A stretch of DNA of 64,000 bases from Rhodoferax koreense (GCF_001955695.1 NZ_CP019236.1:248001-312000); one strand, 5' to 3'; counted from the stretch's first letter, positions 16,409 through 25,387 are shown. Numbers and translations: made by a program. Notes: a model not told the origin generated them from the sequence alone.

Positions 16409-16756
16409 TGATTGGCTTATTTATTTTTTTCTAAAGAAAATTTATTATTCTTAATAGGTTGCGCTCTTGCCCTGTTGTAGCCTTTCGAGGCGTCAAGCTG
16501 TACTAAACAACAAGCAAATCACAACCTTCGGAACCTGCCGCAAGGCCATGGTCGGAACATCCGTTCCGGTGCGTCTCACCGTTCAGATCTGCTCTCCCGA
16601 GCAGTCTGGAGCTACTTCCGAGGCTTGTGGTAATCGGTAAATTATCACACCCCATTTGAGCTAACCAAGTGTGCTTATCACCAAGTTCAGCGAACAGTTC
16701 TTGATGGCAAAGACGGTTTTTAGAGATGATCAGTATGTAACGGTAACACCCCATAT
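16409..16756. other. Element end region: gmtY promoter and putative recombinase sites
   Basis: 348 bp without a gene. It is very AT-rich near gmtY (16409-16460), where the gmtY promoter should lie on the minus strand. A 14-bp sequence ACACCCCATTTGAG (16647-16660) recurs as ACACCCCATATGAG (16746-16759) exactly at the junction with the host radA, 99 bp apart. Both are preceded by CGGTAA within a few bases. Confidence 0.6.
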
Positions 16757-16759
16757 GAG
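16647..16759. repeat. Two near-identical 14-mers at the element's right end
   Basis: ACACCCCAT(T/A)TGAG at 16647-16660 and 16746-16759, 13 of 14 identical. The outer one covers the radA junction. They are candidate binding or crossover sites for GmtY/GmtZ. Confidence 0.45.
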
Positions 16760-17344
16760 ATCGGCGTCTTCGCCATGACTGAGCGCGGCCTGAAGGGCGT
16801 GACCAACCCGAGCGCGATCTTCCTGAGCCAGCATGCCGAGCCCGTGCCCGGCAGTTGCGTGCTGGTCACCCTGGAGGGCACGCGGCCGATGCTGGTCGAG
16901 ATCCAGGCGCTGGTCGACACTGGCGGCCCGAGCCCGCGGCGCCTGAGCGTCGGCCTGGACCGCGACCGCTTGGCCATGCTGCTGGCCGTGCTGCACCGCC
17001 ACGCCGGCATCTCGTGCATGGACCAGGACGTGTTCGTCAACGCCGTGGGCGGCGTGCGCATCAGCGAGCCCGCGGCCGACCTGGCCGTGCTGCTGGCCAT
17101 CACCTCGAGCCTGCGCGGCAAGCCGCTGCCCAAGGGCTTCATCACCTTCGGCGAAGTGGGGCTGGCGGGCGAGGTACGGCCCGCGCCGCGCGGCCAGGAG
17201 CGGCTGAAGGAAGCCGCCAAGCTCGGCTTCAGCGTGGCGGTGGTGCCCAAGGCCAATGCGCCGAAGAAGCCGATCGAAGGCTTGACGGTGCATGCGGTCG
17301 AGCGGGTGGAGGAGGCGATGGAGGTGGTACGTGGTCTTACCTGA
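16757..17344 (+). pseudogene. radA: Chromosomal radA, 3' part cut off by the element
   Basis: In frame from GAG 16757: EIGVFAMTERGLKGVTNPSAIF through the RadA Lon-like C-terminal domain (LGGV-type block GGVRISEPAADLAVLLA, VGLAGEVRPAPRGQERLKEA) to the stop at 17344, about 195 residues. The preceding codons (TPY) do not match RadA, so homology begins right after the expected KNRFGAVN. The 5' 60% or so of the gene, with zinc finger and ATPase, is missing here and should sit at the element's far end. GC-rich like the chromosome. Confidence 0.88.
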
Positions 17345-17378
17345 AGGCGATCCCCATCGGCCTGCGAAAATGCCGCCC

Positions 17379-17810
17379 ATGAAATTGATGAAATACGTCC
17401 CCATGCTGGTCGGCGTCGCGCTGACCGTCTTCGCCTACCAGCGCTTCGGCTGGCAGGGCGTGCTGGTCGTCACCGGCGGCATCGTGATGTGGGCGCTGCT
17501 GCACATCACGCGCACGATGAAGGTGATGCAGAACGCGGCCAACCGGCCGATCGGCTATGTCGGCAGTGCCGTCATGCTGAATGCCAAGCTCAAGCCGGGC
17601 ATGACGCTGCTGCACGTCATCGCCATGACCAAGGCGTTGGGCGAGCAAATCTCGGCCAAGGACGTGCAGCCCGAAATCTTCCGCTGGACGGACGGCACGC
17701 AGTCGCGCGTGGACTGCGAATTCGCCGACGGCAAGCTCGTGCAGTGGGCGCTGTTCCGCCCCGTGCAGGCCGACGACGCCAACGGCGCAACAGGCGCGCC
17801 CGCGCCGTAA
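17379..17810 (+). CDS. Small membrane protein (radA-ilvE interval)
   Basis: 143 residues from the ATG at 17379 (MKLMKYVPMLVGVAL). One or two N-terminal membrane helices (about residues 5-45), then a soluble domain with RPIGYVGSAVMLNAKLKPGMTLLHVIAMTKALG and a C-terminal beta part (DVQPEIFRWTDGTQSRVDCEF). I associate this conserved hypothetical with betaproteobacteria; function unknown. In-frame ATGs at 17370 and 17388 are alternatives. Confidence 0.75.
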   Translation: MKLMKYVPMLVGVALTVFAYQRFGWQGVLVVTGGIVMWALLHITRTMKVMQNAANRPIGYVGSAVMLNAKLKPGMTLLHVIAMTKALGEQISAKDVQPEIFRWTDGTQSRVDCEFADGKLVQWALFRPVQADDANGATGAPAP

Positions 17811-17895
17811 AATCAGCCGCTTCGCCCGAAAAACCACGCGCGGAACCGGCGTTGCCCTGCCGGATTCCGCCAGAACACCCCACAAGGACGCCCGC

Positions 17896-18840
17896 ATGAG
17901 CCTGATCCCCCCAGCACCTTCCATGTCCGACCGCGACGGCAAAATCTGGATGGACGGCCAGATGGTCGACTGGCGCGATGCCAAGATCCACGTGCTGACC
18001 CACACGCTGCACTACGGCTGCGGTGCGTTCGAAGGCGTGCGCGCCTACAACGGCGTCAAGGGCACGGCGATCTTCCGCCTGGAAGAGCACACGGAGCGCC
18101 TGTTCAACAGCGCCAAGATCCTGCGCATGAAGATCCCGTTCACCAAGGAAGAAGTGAACGAGGCGCAGAAGGCCGTCGTGCGCGAGAACAAGCTGGAAAG
18201 CTGCTACCTGCGCCCGCTGACCTGGATCGGCGACCGCAAGCTCGGCGTCTCGCCCAAGGGCAACACCATCCACCTGATGGTGGCCGCCTGGGCCTGGGGT
18301 GCCTACCTGGGCGACGACGGCATGACCAAGGGGATCCGCGTCAAGACCTCCAGCTACACCCGCCACCACGTCAACATCACCATGACGCAGGCCAAGGCGG
18401 TGAGCAACTACACCAATTCCATCCTGGCCAACACCGAGGCGCTGGACGACGGCTACGACGAGGCGCTGCTGCTCGATGCCTCCGGCTTCGTCAGCGAAGG
18501 CTCGGGCGAAAACGTGTTCGTCGTGAAGAACGGCGTGGTCTACACGCCCGACCTGTCGGCTGGCGCGCTGAACGGCATCACCCGCAACACCGTCTCGCAC
18601 ATCTGCAAGGACCTCGGGCTGGAACTGGTGCAAAAGCGCATCACCCGCGACGAGGTCTACATTGCCGACGAAGCCTTCTTCACCGGCACCGCCGCCGAAG
18701 TCACGCCGATCCGCGAGCTCGACCGCATCGAGATCGGCAGCGGGACGCGGGGTCCGATCACCGAAAAAATCCAGAGCGCCTTCTTTGACATCGTCAACGG
18801 CCGCAACGAAAAATACGCCCACTGGCTCGCGAAAGTCTGA
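17896..18840 (+). CDS. ilvE: Branched-chain amino acid aminotransferase
   Basis: 314 residues, class IV PLP-dependent transaminase that interconverts Leu/Ile/Val and their 2-oxo acids with glutamate as amino donor. Starts MSLIPPAPSMSDRDGKIWMD. HYGCGAFEGVRAYNG and EEHTERL are substrate-region motifs; the PLP lysine is K167 in TQAKAVSNY; EALLLDASGFVSEGSGENVF is the family signature. Followed 2 bp later by the zf-CHCC gene on the same strand. Confidence 0.95.
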   Translation: MSLIPPAPSMSDRDGKIWMDGQMVDWRDAKIHVLTHTLHYGCGAFEGVRAYNGVKGTAIFRLEEHTERLFNSAKILRMKIPFTKEEVNEAQKAVVRENKLESCYLRPLTWIGDRKLGVSPKGNTIHLMVAAWAWGAYLGDDGMTKGIRVKTSSYTRHHVNITMTQAKAVSNYTNSILANTEALDDGYDEALLLDASGFVSEGSGENVFVVKNGVVYTPDLSAGALNGITRNTVSHICKDLGLELVQKRITRDEVYIADEAFFTGTAAEVTPIRELDRIEIGSGTRGPITEKIQSAFFDIVNGRNEKYAHWLAKV

Positions 18841-18842
18841 AC

Positions 18843-19052
18843 ATGTCCACCAATGCCGTCGTTGAATTACTCGCCAAGGATCTGAACCCGCAAGGCGGTG
18901 TGTTCTGCCCCAGCCTCAAGGCCGACATGAAGCTGTGGAATAACCACCCCAAGGTCTACCTCGACGTAGCCCGCACCGGCTCGGCCAAGTGCCCGTATTG
19001 CGGCACGGTCTATCAGTTGAAAGCGGGCGAGCACTTCGCCGGTGGCCACTAA
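18843..19052 (+). CDS. zf-CHCC zinc-finger protein
   Basis: 69 residues. The motif FCPSLK ... LWNNHPKVYLDVARTGSAKCPYCGTVYQL contains the C-H-C-C ligand set of the zf-CHCC family, which also contains the complex I subunit NDUFS6. It starts 2 bp after the ilvE stop and its end overlaps the waaF start, so the three genes form an operon-like run. Confidence 0.92.
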   Translation: MSTNAVVELLAKDLNPQGGVFCPSLKADMKLWNNHPKVYLDVARTGSAKCPYCGTVYQLKAGEHFAGGH

Positions 19053-20052
19053 CAGCCTCGTCGTCGCGCCCCAGTGGATCGGGGACGCGGTGATGACCGA
19101 GCCGCTGATGCGCCGCCTGGCCGCGCGCGGCGAGCGGCTTACCGTCGGGGCCTTGCCCTGGGTGGCGCCGGTGTACCGCGCCATGCCGCAGGTGGCCGAG
19201 GTCATCGATTTCCCGTTCCAGCACGGCGGCCTGCAGTGGGCCGCGCGGCGCGCCATGGCCGCCCAGCTCAAGGGCCGTTTCGACGCGGCCTATGTGTTGC
19301 CGAATTCGCTCAAGAGTGCGCTGCTGCCCTTTCTGGCGCGCATTCCGCGACGCGTGGGCTACCTGGGCGAATCGCGCATCGGCCTGCTCAACGAACGGCT
19401 CAGGAATCCGCCCCGGGACGTGCGTCCGCCAATGGTGGCGTTCTACTCGGCGCTCAGTGGCGAAAGCAACGTTGACGTCGATGTGCCGCACCTGGCAATG
19501 AATCCGCAGCAGGTCCAAGAAGCCCTGGCGGCACTCCACCTGCAGCGCGGTGCGTATGCCGTGTTCGCGCCCGGCGCCGAATACGGCCCGGCCAAACGCT
19601 GGCCCGCCAGCCATTTCGCAGGGCTGGGCCTGCGGCTGGATGTACCCGTGGTGCTGCTCGGCTCCGGCAAGGAGGCGGCGCTGTGCGAGGAGATCGCCTC
19701 GGCGGTCAACGCGCAGCGCCCGGGTTGGGCCCAAAACCTCGCAGGAAAAACAACGCTGGCGCAGGCGCTGTCTGCGATATCAGCTACCAAATTGGTAGTG
19801 AGCAACGATTCCGGCCTGATGCATGTGGCGGCGGCCTTCGGCGTCGCGCAGGCGGCCATCTTCGGATCGAGCAGCCCGCTGCACACGCCGCCCTTGAACG
19901 ATCGCGCCGCCGTGGTGTGGCTCAAGCAGGACCCGGCCTACCAGCCGCCGCTGGACTGCGCGCCATGCTTCCAGCGCGAATGCCCGCTGGGGCACACGCG
20001 TTGCCTGGTCGATGTAACGCCGGAGCGGGTGCTGGCGGGCTTGGCCGCCTAG
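19042..20052 (+). CDS. waaF: ADP-heptose:LPS heptosyltransferase II
   Basis: 336 residues, GT9 family. It adds the second heptose to the LPS inner core at the cytoplasmic membrane. Visible: N-terminal LVVAPQWIGDAVMTEPLMRRL, central FAPGAEYGPAKRWP, C-terminal VVSNDSGLMHVAAAFG, and CAPCFQRECPLGHTRCL near the end. GTG start at 19042 overlaps the preceding gene by 11 bp. Slightly shorter than E. coli WaaF, but complete. Confidence 0.93.
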   Translation: MATNSLVVAPQWIGDAVMTEPLMRRLAARGERLTVGALPWVAPVYRAMPQVAEVIDFPFQHGGLQWAARRAMAAQLKGRFDAAYVLPNSLKSALLPFLARIPRRVGYLGESRIGLLNERLRNPPRDVRPPMVAFYSALSGESNVDVDVPHLAMNPQQVQEALAALHLQRGAYAVFAPGAEYGPAKRWPASHFAGLGLRLDVPVVLLGSGKEAALCEEIASAVNAQRPGWAQNLAGKTTLAQALSAISATKLVVSNDSGLMHVAAAFGVAQAAIFGSSSPLHTPPLNDRAAVVWLKQDPAYQPPLDCAPCFQRECPLGHTRCLVDVTPERVLAGLAA

Positions 20053-20181
20053 CAGTGTCCATCAAGGCGTGCTGCCGGCCCGAATTGTTCCGACGTTGGC
20101 AATGGTGAATTGGGCCGGGTGTGCATTCCGCTCGGGGCGGCGACGCCCTACAGTGCATGCACCACCCTTCAGGAGCCCGCC

Positions 20182-20664
20182 ATGAACATCCCCGCCGAAG
20201 CGCCCCGCCCGCCCTTGCCACCCTTCAGCCGCGAAACCGCCGTGCAGAAGGTGAGGCTGGCCGAGGACGCCTGGAACAGCCGCGACCCGCAGCGGGTGGC
20301 CCTGGCCTACACGCCCGACAGCCGCTGGCGCAACCGCGCCGAGTTTCCGCGCGGCCGTGCCGAGATCGTGCAGTTCCTGCAGCGCAAATGGGAGCGTGAA
20401 CTGGACTACCGGCTCATCAAGGAACTGTGGGCCAACGACCGCGACCGCATCGCCGTGCGCTTCGCCTACGAATGGCATGACGCGGCCGGCCAGTGGTATC
20501 GCGCCTATGGCAATGAAAACTGGCAATTCGATGCCCACGGCTTCATGGCCGAGCGCCACGCCAGCATCAACGACCTGCCGATCGCCGAAGCCGACCGCAA
20601 GTTCCACTGGCCGCTCGGCCGCCGGCCCGACGACCACGCCAGCCTGAGCGATCTCGGCCTGTAA
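20182..20664 (+). CDS. DUF1348 / NTF2-like family protein
   Basis: 160 residues. ATG 20182 follows CAGGAG. The sequence [38 protein letters not shown] and [21 protein letters not shown] is characteristic of DUF1348, a family with the cone-shaped NTF2 fold. No catalytic role has been established that I know of. It stands alone between waaF and a convergent FAD enzyme. Confidence 0.88.
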   Translation: MNIPAEAPRPPLPPFSRETAVQKVRLAEDAWNSRDPQRVALAYTPDSRWRNRAEFPRGRAEIVQFLQRKWERELDYRLIKELWANDRDRIAVRFAYEWHDAAGQWYRAYGNENWQFDAHGFMAERHASINDLPIAEADRKFHWPLGRRPDDHASLSDLGL

Positions 20665-20734
20665 AGCCGGGAAGGGGCTCGCCGGAATCGCCGAGCCGCC
20701 GGCGCGGCAAGGTACGGCGTGTGCGAATCACGAA

Positions 20735-21967
20735 TCATGGAACCGGTGTCATTGCCTGCGTCTGCACACGTTCGGCGCGAAACCCATAACCCACGAGCCG
20801 TGCCGGCAGGTTGCGCACCGCGCGAAATTGCAGCAGCCAGCGCAGCAGACCGGGGACTTCGATCGGCTTGGCGCTGTGCGCGAGGGCGCGCGAGATCAGG
20901 CGTTGCTGGACTTGCAATTGCAGCGCCTGGATCAGCCTGGTGGGTGCTTCGCGCCGGCTTTGCACGCGGCGCAGCAGCGCTTCGTCGATGGGGCCACCGG
21001 CCCGAAGCGTGGGCGCGAGCAGGTTGGAGGCGGCCACGGCGTCCTGGATCGCGAGGTTGATGCCCACGCCGCCGATGGGCGACATCGCGTGCGCCGCATC
21101 GCCGATCAGCAGCAGGCCCGGACGCGTCCAGCGTGCGAGCCGATCCACGCGCACTTCGAGGGTCTTCACTTCCTCCCACGCCGTCAGCACCTGCAGACGC
21201 CCGTGGAAAAACGGGGCGAGTTTTTCGATGGCCGTCCGCAAGACGCCGAGCGGCCCCGCGCGCCAGTCCGCGTCGCTGCCCTTGGGCACCACGAAGGCGG
21301 CCTGCCAATAGTCGCCGCGGTTCAGCAACACCATCATGTGGCCTTCGCTGAAACTCGCGAAGGTGTCGTCGGGGTCCGTGGCTTCACGCGGCAGGCGGAA
21401 CCACATCACGTCCATCGGCGCGCCGTAGTCGGTGGCGGTGAGCCCGGCGGCGCTGCGCAGCGTTGAATGCCGGCCGTCACACGCGATCACCACCTCCGCG
21501 CGGATGTCGAATTCGCCCTCGGGCGCGCGCACGCGAACGCCGCAGACACGGCCACCTTCTTCGATCAGGGCCGTGGCTGCATGCCGCATGCGCAGGTCGA
21601 AATGGGCATAACGCCGCCGGCCCTGCGAGGCGATGAAGTCGAGGAAGTCCCACTGCGGCACGAGCGCCATATAGGCAAAGGGCTTCAGCCCGCGGAAGTC
21701 GATCGCCGGCTGCAGCCGCGTGCCGAAACGCATGCCGAGGTGATCCACTTTCTGCTGCGGCAGTTGGTCGAAGGCCGCCAGCAGGCCGATGTCGTCGAGC
21801 ACACGCAGCGTGGACGGATGTACGGTGTCGCCGCGAAAGTCGCGCAGGAAGTCCGCGTGTTTTTCGAGCACCACCACCGGCACGCCCGCACGCGCCAGCA
21901 GATAGCCGAGCACCATGCCGGCCGGGCCGCCGCCGGCGATGCAGCAATGCGTGTGGATGACGGGCAT
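20735..21967 (-). CDS. FAD-dependent monooxygenase (PHBH/UbiH superfamily)
   Basis: 410 residues from ATG 21967, preceded by CAGGAGTTCGCC. Group A flavin monooxygenase: dinucleotide-binding CCIAGGGPAGMVLGYLLARAG at the N-terminus, EKHADFLRDFRGDTVHPSTLR (family helix), ACDGRHSTLR in the middle (DG motif), and LLIGDAAHAMSPIGGVGINLAIQDA (GD motif) around residue 285. No membrane anchor. The substrate cannot be told. Divergent from the beta-lactamase gene with a 95-bp gap. Confidence 0.88.
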   Translation of the reverse strand: MPVIHTHCCIAGGGPAGMVLGYLLARAGVPVVVLEKHADFLRDFRGDTVHPSTLRVLDDIGLLAAFDQLPQQKVDHLGMRFGTRLQPAIDFRGLKPFAYMALVPQWDFLDFIASQGRRRYAHFDLRMRHAATALIEEGGRVCGVRVRAPEGEFDIRAEVVIACDGRHSTLRSAAGLTATDYGAPMDVMWFRLPREATDPDDTFASFSEGHMMVLLNRGDYWQAAFVVPKGSDADWRAGPLGVLRTAIEKLAPFFHGRLQVLTAWEEVKTLEVRVDRLARWTRPGLLLIGDAAHAMSPIGGVGINLAIQDAVAASNLLAPTLRAGGPIDEALLRRVQSRREAPTRLIQALQLQVQQRLISRALAHSAKPIEVPGLLRWLLQFRAVRNLPARLVGYGFRAERVQTQAMTPVP

Positions 21968-22062
21968 GGCGAACTCCTGGCCGGGTCGATTGCGCATGTT
22001 AGCCCGCGGCGCCGGCCGCGCCGTCTGGCATATTCCCGGACGACACCAAGCGAACCAACACC

Positions 22063-22998
22063 ATGCAAAGACGAGACTTCACCCAAAAAGCTGCGAAGGC
22101 TGCCATCGCCGCGCTCGCCGCCATCGCTGCCTCGGGCTGCGCGTTACCGCGGTCCGGCCCGAGCGCTGCGGCGAGCGATGCGCCGGCCGCGCGTTTTCGC
22201 CAGCGCATGCAGGCCATCGAACAGGCCAGCGGCGGCCGGCTCGGCGTGGCCGTGCGCGACACGCATTCCGGTGCGGCTTTTGCCCATCGTGGCGGCGAGC
22301 GTTTTCCGCTGTGCAGCACCTTCAAGTTCCTGGCGGCGGCGCAGGTGCTGGCGCGCGTGGACAGCGGCGCGGAGCAACTCGACCGGCGCATCGCCGTGCT
22401 GGCTTCCGACTTGGTTCCATATGCCCCCGTGACCCAGCCGCGTGTCGGCGGCGAACCGATGACGGTGGCCGAGCTATGCGACGCCGCCGTCACCCTCAGC
22501 GACAACGTGGCCGGCAACCTGCTGCTGCGCAGCTTCGGCGGGCCGGCGGCGCTTACGGCCTACTTGCGCGGACTGGGGGATGGGCAGACCCGGCTCGACC
22601 GCATCGAGCCCGAGCTGAACCAGGCGCTGCCCGGCGACCCGCGCGACACCACCACGCCCGAGGCCATGTTGCAGACCCTGCACCGCATCGTGCTCGGCGA
22701 CGCCCTGTCGCCACCCTCGCGTGCACAGATCACCCGATGGCTGGTGGACAACAAGACGGGCGACCGGAAGATCCGCGCCGCCTTGCCCGCGGGCTGGCGT
22801 GTCGGCGACAAGACCGGCGCCGGGGCGTTCGGCACGAACAACGACATCGCCGTGCTCTGGCCGCCGGGCCGACTGCCAATGCTGCCGGTGTTGGTCACCG
22901 CCTACCTCACCGACACCAGCGCCGACCAGGCCGTGCGCGACCAGGCCCTGGCCGAGGTCGGCCGCCTGGTGGTGGCGCTGGCGACCGGTGCGGCCTGA
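22063..22998 (+). CDS. Class A beta-lactamase, lipoprotein/Tat-type signal
   Basis: 311 residues. Active-site motifs are complete: S85-TFK88, S146-D-N148, E182-PELN186 (the ExxLN omega-loop box) and K250-TG252. It hydrolyses beta-lactams through an acyl-Ser intermediate. The signal peptide begins MQRRDFTQKAAK (twin-arginine-like) and has the lipobox AASGC with Cys26, so the enzyme may be membrane-anchored. Cys84 precedes the catalytic Ser as in many class A enzymes, but no Cys is at the position used for the carbapenemase disulphide. No LysR regulator is adjacent. The spectrum cannot be deduced. Confidence 0.93.
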   Translation: MQRRDFTQKAAKAAIAALAAIAASGCALPRSGPSAAASDAPAARFRQRMQAIEQASGGRLGVAVRDTHSGAAFAHRGGERFPLCSTFKFLAAAQVLARVDSGAEQLDRRIAVLASDLVPYAPVTQPRVGGEPMTVAELCDAAVTLSDNVAGNLLLRSFGGPAALTAYLRGLGDGQTRLDRIEPELNQALPGDPRDTTTPEAMLQTLHRIVLGDALSPPSRAQITRWLVDNKTGDRKIRAALPAGWRVGDKTGAGAFGTNNDIAVLWPPGRLPMLPVLVTAYLTDTSADQAVRDQALAEVGRLVVALATGAA

Positions 22999-23010
22999 GC
23001 GCGCCGCCGT

Positions 23011-24441
23011 TCAGGCCGCGCTCGGCAGGTCGATGACGAAACAGGCGCCGCCGCCTTCGCGGCCTTCGCAGCGCACGCTGCCGCCGTGGCGTTCGGCGAT
23101 CGATTTCACCAGCGCCAGGCCCAGCCCCACGCCGCCGTCGCGCTCGCTCGCGCCGGGCAGGCGGTAGAACGGCTCGAAGATGCGCTCGCGCTGGTCGGGC
23201 GGTACGCCGGGGCCGCGGTCGAACACTTGCAACACCGCACGGTCGGCTGTGTGCTGCAGCGTCACGGTCACCGGGCCGGTGGTGTAGCGGCGCGCATTCT
23301 CGAGCAGGTTGCGCACGGCGCGGCGCAGCAGCTTGGTGACGCCGCGCACGGCCACCGGCGGGCCTTCGGCTTCTCCGGTGTCTTCTGTTTCGGCCGATGC
23401 GAGCGCGCCAGGCACGCTGTCGGGGTCGCCTTCCTGGTTGCCTTCGAAACTCGCGCCGAGCCGTGCGCATTCCTCGGCCACCAGGCCGGTCATGTCGACT
23501 TCTTCCACGGTGCCGAGATCGGCTTCACGCGCGTCGAGCCGGCTCGCCAGCAGGATCTCTTCGATGAGTTCGTCCAACTCGCCGATGTTGCGCGCGATCT
23601 CGTTCTTGAAGGTCGGCGACGGCGTCGAACCCATGAGCTCGATGCCCATGCGGATGCGCGTCAGCGGCGAACGGAGTTCGTGCGAGGCATTGGCCAGCAG
23701 GGACTTCTGCGACTGCAGCAGCGTCTTGTGGGAGGCCACCAGCGTCTCGATGCGCTCGGCCGCGTAGTTGAAGCGCTGCGCCAGCAGGCCGGCTTCGTCG
23801 CGCCCGTGGATCGGCACCCGCGCCGACAGGTCGCCCCGGCCCCATTGGTCGACGCCGCGCTGCAGCGATTCGAGCCGCCGCGTGAGCCGGCGGATGATCG
23901 GGTACATGGCCAGCGCCATGGCCACGCCCACCAGGCCGAGCATCCAGAAAAAGCCGAACGGCGGCCGGTTCCACCACGAGGAGCGCGGCGGGCGCGGCAG
24001 GTGTACCAGCAGGCGCTGCCCGTCCTGCATGCGCACCACGAACTCCGGGCCGCGCGAGACGGGCGCGCGGCTTCCCGGTTCGCCGGGCGACTGCATCTCG
24101 CCTTCGGCCACCGGTGACTTGGCCTCGTCGGTCTCGTCGTCATCGGACGGCGGCGGCGGTGGCGCTTCGGTATCGGCCACGCCATACGACGGGCCGGGTA
24201 GCCCGCGGTGCGAACCCGCACGGCGGGAAACGCCCTTGCCGATGATCTGCCCGGCATCGTTGCGCACCACCACATCGCGCAGCGGCGGGTCGGTGGCCAT
24301 GCGCCAGGCCCAGCCCACCAGCATGGTCAACACCGCCACCGCCAGCAGCACCGCGATCCAGATGCGCACGTACAGCCGCTGCAGCAACGCGGGCAAAGTG
24401 GGCCCGGGCAGTGTGGACTCGTCGATTTCAGTTGCAGGCAT
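23011..24441 (-). CDS. Sensor histidine kinase, CpxA/RstB-like
   Basis: 476 residues. A first membrane helix (about 22-45) and a second (about 150-175, WMLGLVGVAMALAMYPII) flank a periplasmic domain with an acidic, proline-rich insert. HAMP follows, then HisKA with NASHELRSPLTRIRMG (phospho-His near residue 255) and HATPase with LLENARRY, FDRGPGVP and GLGLALVKSIAERHGG. A charged linker (EGNQEGDPDSVPGALASAETED) interrupts the ATPase region. It is the second gene after the response regulator, separated by 157 bp that hold a dispersed repeat. It ends 12 bp from the convergent beta-lactamase gene. Confidence 0.9.
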   Translation of the reverse strand: MPATEIDESTLPGPTLPALLQRLYVRIWIAVLLAVAVLTMLVGWAWRMATDPPLRDVVVRNDAGQIIGKGVSRRAGSHRGLPGPSYGVADTEAPPPPPSDDDETDEAKSPVAEGEMQSPGEPGSRAPVSRGPEFVVRMQDGQRLLVHLPRPPRSSWWNRPPFGFFWMLGLVGVAMALAMYPIIRRLTRRLESLQRGVDQWGRGDLSARVPIHGRDEAGLLAQRFNYAAERIETLVASHKTLLQSQKSLLANASHELRSPLTRIRMGIELMGSTPSPTFKNEIARNIGELDELIEEILLASRLDAREADLGTVEEVDMTGLVAEECARLGASFEGNQEGDPDSVPGALASAETEDTGEAEGPPVAVRGVTKLLRRAVRNLLENARRYTTGPVTVTLQHTADRAVLQVFDRGPGVPPDQRERIFEPFYRLPGASERDGGVGLGLALVKSIAERHGGSVRCEGREGGGACFVIDLPSAA

Positions 24442-24475
24442 GTGTGGTTACGAGGCGATGCGCAGCGAGCCGCCA

Positions 24476-24599
24476 ATTCCAGAACATCGCGGAACTGGCT
24501 TTGCCAGGCCGCAGATGTTGCCCCCTGCAAGCCTGTCCTGAGCCTGTCGAAGGAGGGGGAGGAGCGACACGCAGTGCGCGACTTGGGGGTGTGCCTATT
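24476..24599 (-). repeat. 125-bp dispersed repeat, copy A
   Basis: Read on the minus strand, it starts at the response-regulator stop codon (AATAGGCACACCCC) and continues through CTTCGACAGGCTCAGGACAGG and CTTGCAGGGGGCA to GTTCCGCG-TGTTCTGGAAT. The same sequence, in the opposite orientation, starts at the stop codon of the sugar-binding protein gene at 52501-52626. Confidence 0.8.
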
Positions 24600-25315
24600 C
24601 AGTCTTGTTGTTTCGCAAAAACGTAGCCCGCGCCGCGCACGGTCACGATGCGTTTCGGGTTCTTCGGGTCGGCCTCGATGGCGGCGCGGATGCGGCCCAT
24701 GTGCACGTCGATGGAGCGGTCGAAGGCCTCGAGCTCGCGGCCACGCACGGCTTCCATGATCTGGTCGCGCGACAGCACGCGGCCGGCGCGTTCGGCCAGC
24801 GCCACCAGCAGGTCGAACTGGTAGGCGGTCAGGTCGCACAACTGGCCGGCCACGGTCACGGCGCGCGCATCGCGGTCGATCTCCAGCGAGCCGAAGCGCA
24901 GCAGCTTGTTGGCCACGGGTGCACCCTCGACGCGGCGGCGCAGGATGGCGCGGATGCGCGCCAGCAGTTCGCGCGGCTCGAAGGGCTTGGGCAGGTAGTC
25001 GTCGGCGCCGAGTTCGAGGCCGATGATGCGGTCCAGCGGATCGCCCTTGGCGGTGAGCATCAGCACCGGAATCTGCGCCATGTCGCCCTGCGCGGCGCGG
25101 ATGCGGCGGCAGACTTCGAGGCCGTCCATGTCGGGCAGCATGAGGTCGAGGATCACGAGCTCCGGCGCGGTGCCAGACGGCGGGTTCTGCAGGTGCGTGA
25201 GGCCGGCCTGCGCCGTGGCGCATTCCGTCACCGTGAAACCGGACTGCCCGAGGTACTCGCCCACCATGTGGGCCAGGCGGGAGTCGTCTTCGATCATCAA
25301 AAGTTGTGCGCTCAT
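24599..25315 (-). CDS. OmpR-family response regulator, CpxR-like
   Basis: 238 residues. Receiver domain with acidic pocket E9-D10-D11, phospho-Asp D57 (LVILDLMLPD), T88 and K110 (YLPKPF). The stretch IIGLELGADDYLPKPFEPRELLARIRAILRRR is very close to CpxR. The C-terminal winged helix (about 140-238) has the DRSIDVHMGRIR recognition block. First gene of the pair with the kinase. A GTAAA triplet 73 bp upstream fits a CpxR box, suggesting autoregulation. Confidence 0.92.
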   Translation of the reverse strand: MSAQLLMIEDDSRLAHMVGEYLGQSGFTVTECATAQAGLTHLQNPPSGTAPELVILDLMLPDMDGLEVCRRIRAAQGDMAQIPVLMLTAKGDPLDRIIGLELGADDYLPKPFEPRELLARIRAILRRRVEGAPVANKLLRFGSLEIDRDARAVTVAGQLCDLTAYQFDLLVALAERAGRVLSRDQIMEAVRGRELEAFDRSIDVHMGRIRAAIEADPKNPKRIVTVRGAGYVFAKQQD

Positions 25316-25387
25316 GGGGTCAGTCTAGCCTTTGCGGTGGTTTTGAGCCATGTTGTTCCCTTGCCGCCACCCTGCGTTGTAGGCGCT

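Larger units (their letters stand above)
1..16756. mobile_element. Right-hand part of a GMT-type integrative element inserted in radA
   Basis: Seen: a minus-strand operon of two large tyrosine-recombinase-like proteins, a radA copy and a 243-residue partner (9880-16408) stands beside a broken chromosomal radA whose 3' part starts at about 16757 on the plus strand. The left side is IS66 copies and accessory genes. The recombination genes and several cargo genes are much more AT-rich than the chromosome to the right. Known: GmtY, GmtZ and GmtX define gamma-mobile-trio islands, which carry variable cargo. Inference: the element's right end is at about 16756 and its left end, with the 5' half of the host radA, lies outside the window. 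The exact end is estimated from where radA homology resumes. Confidence 0.75.

Noticed and set aside
16775..17344. 3' radA piece as a functional short gene from ATG 16775
   Set aside because: It lacks zinc finger, Walker motifs and KNRFG; the ATG is just an internal Met (AMTERGLKG).
22063..22998. Serine carbapenemase of KPC type
   Set aside because: After KTG the sequence is AGAFG with no Cys at the disulphide position; only class A in general is supported.
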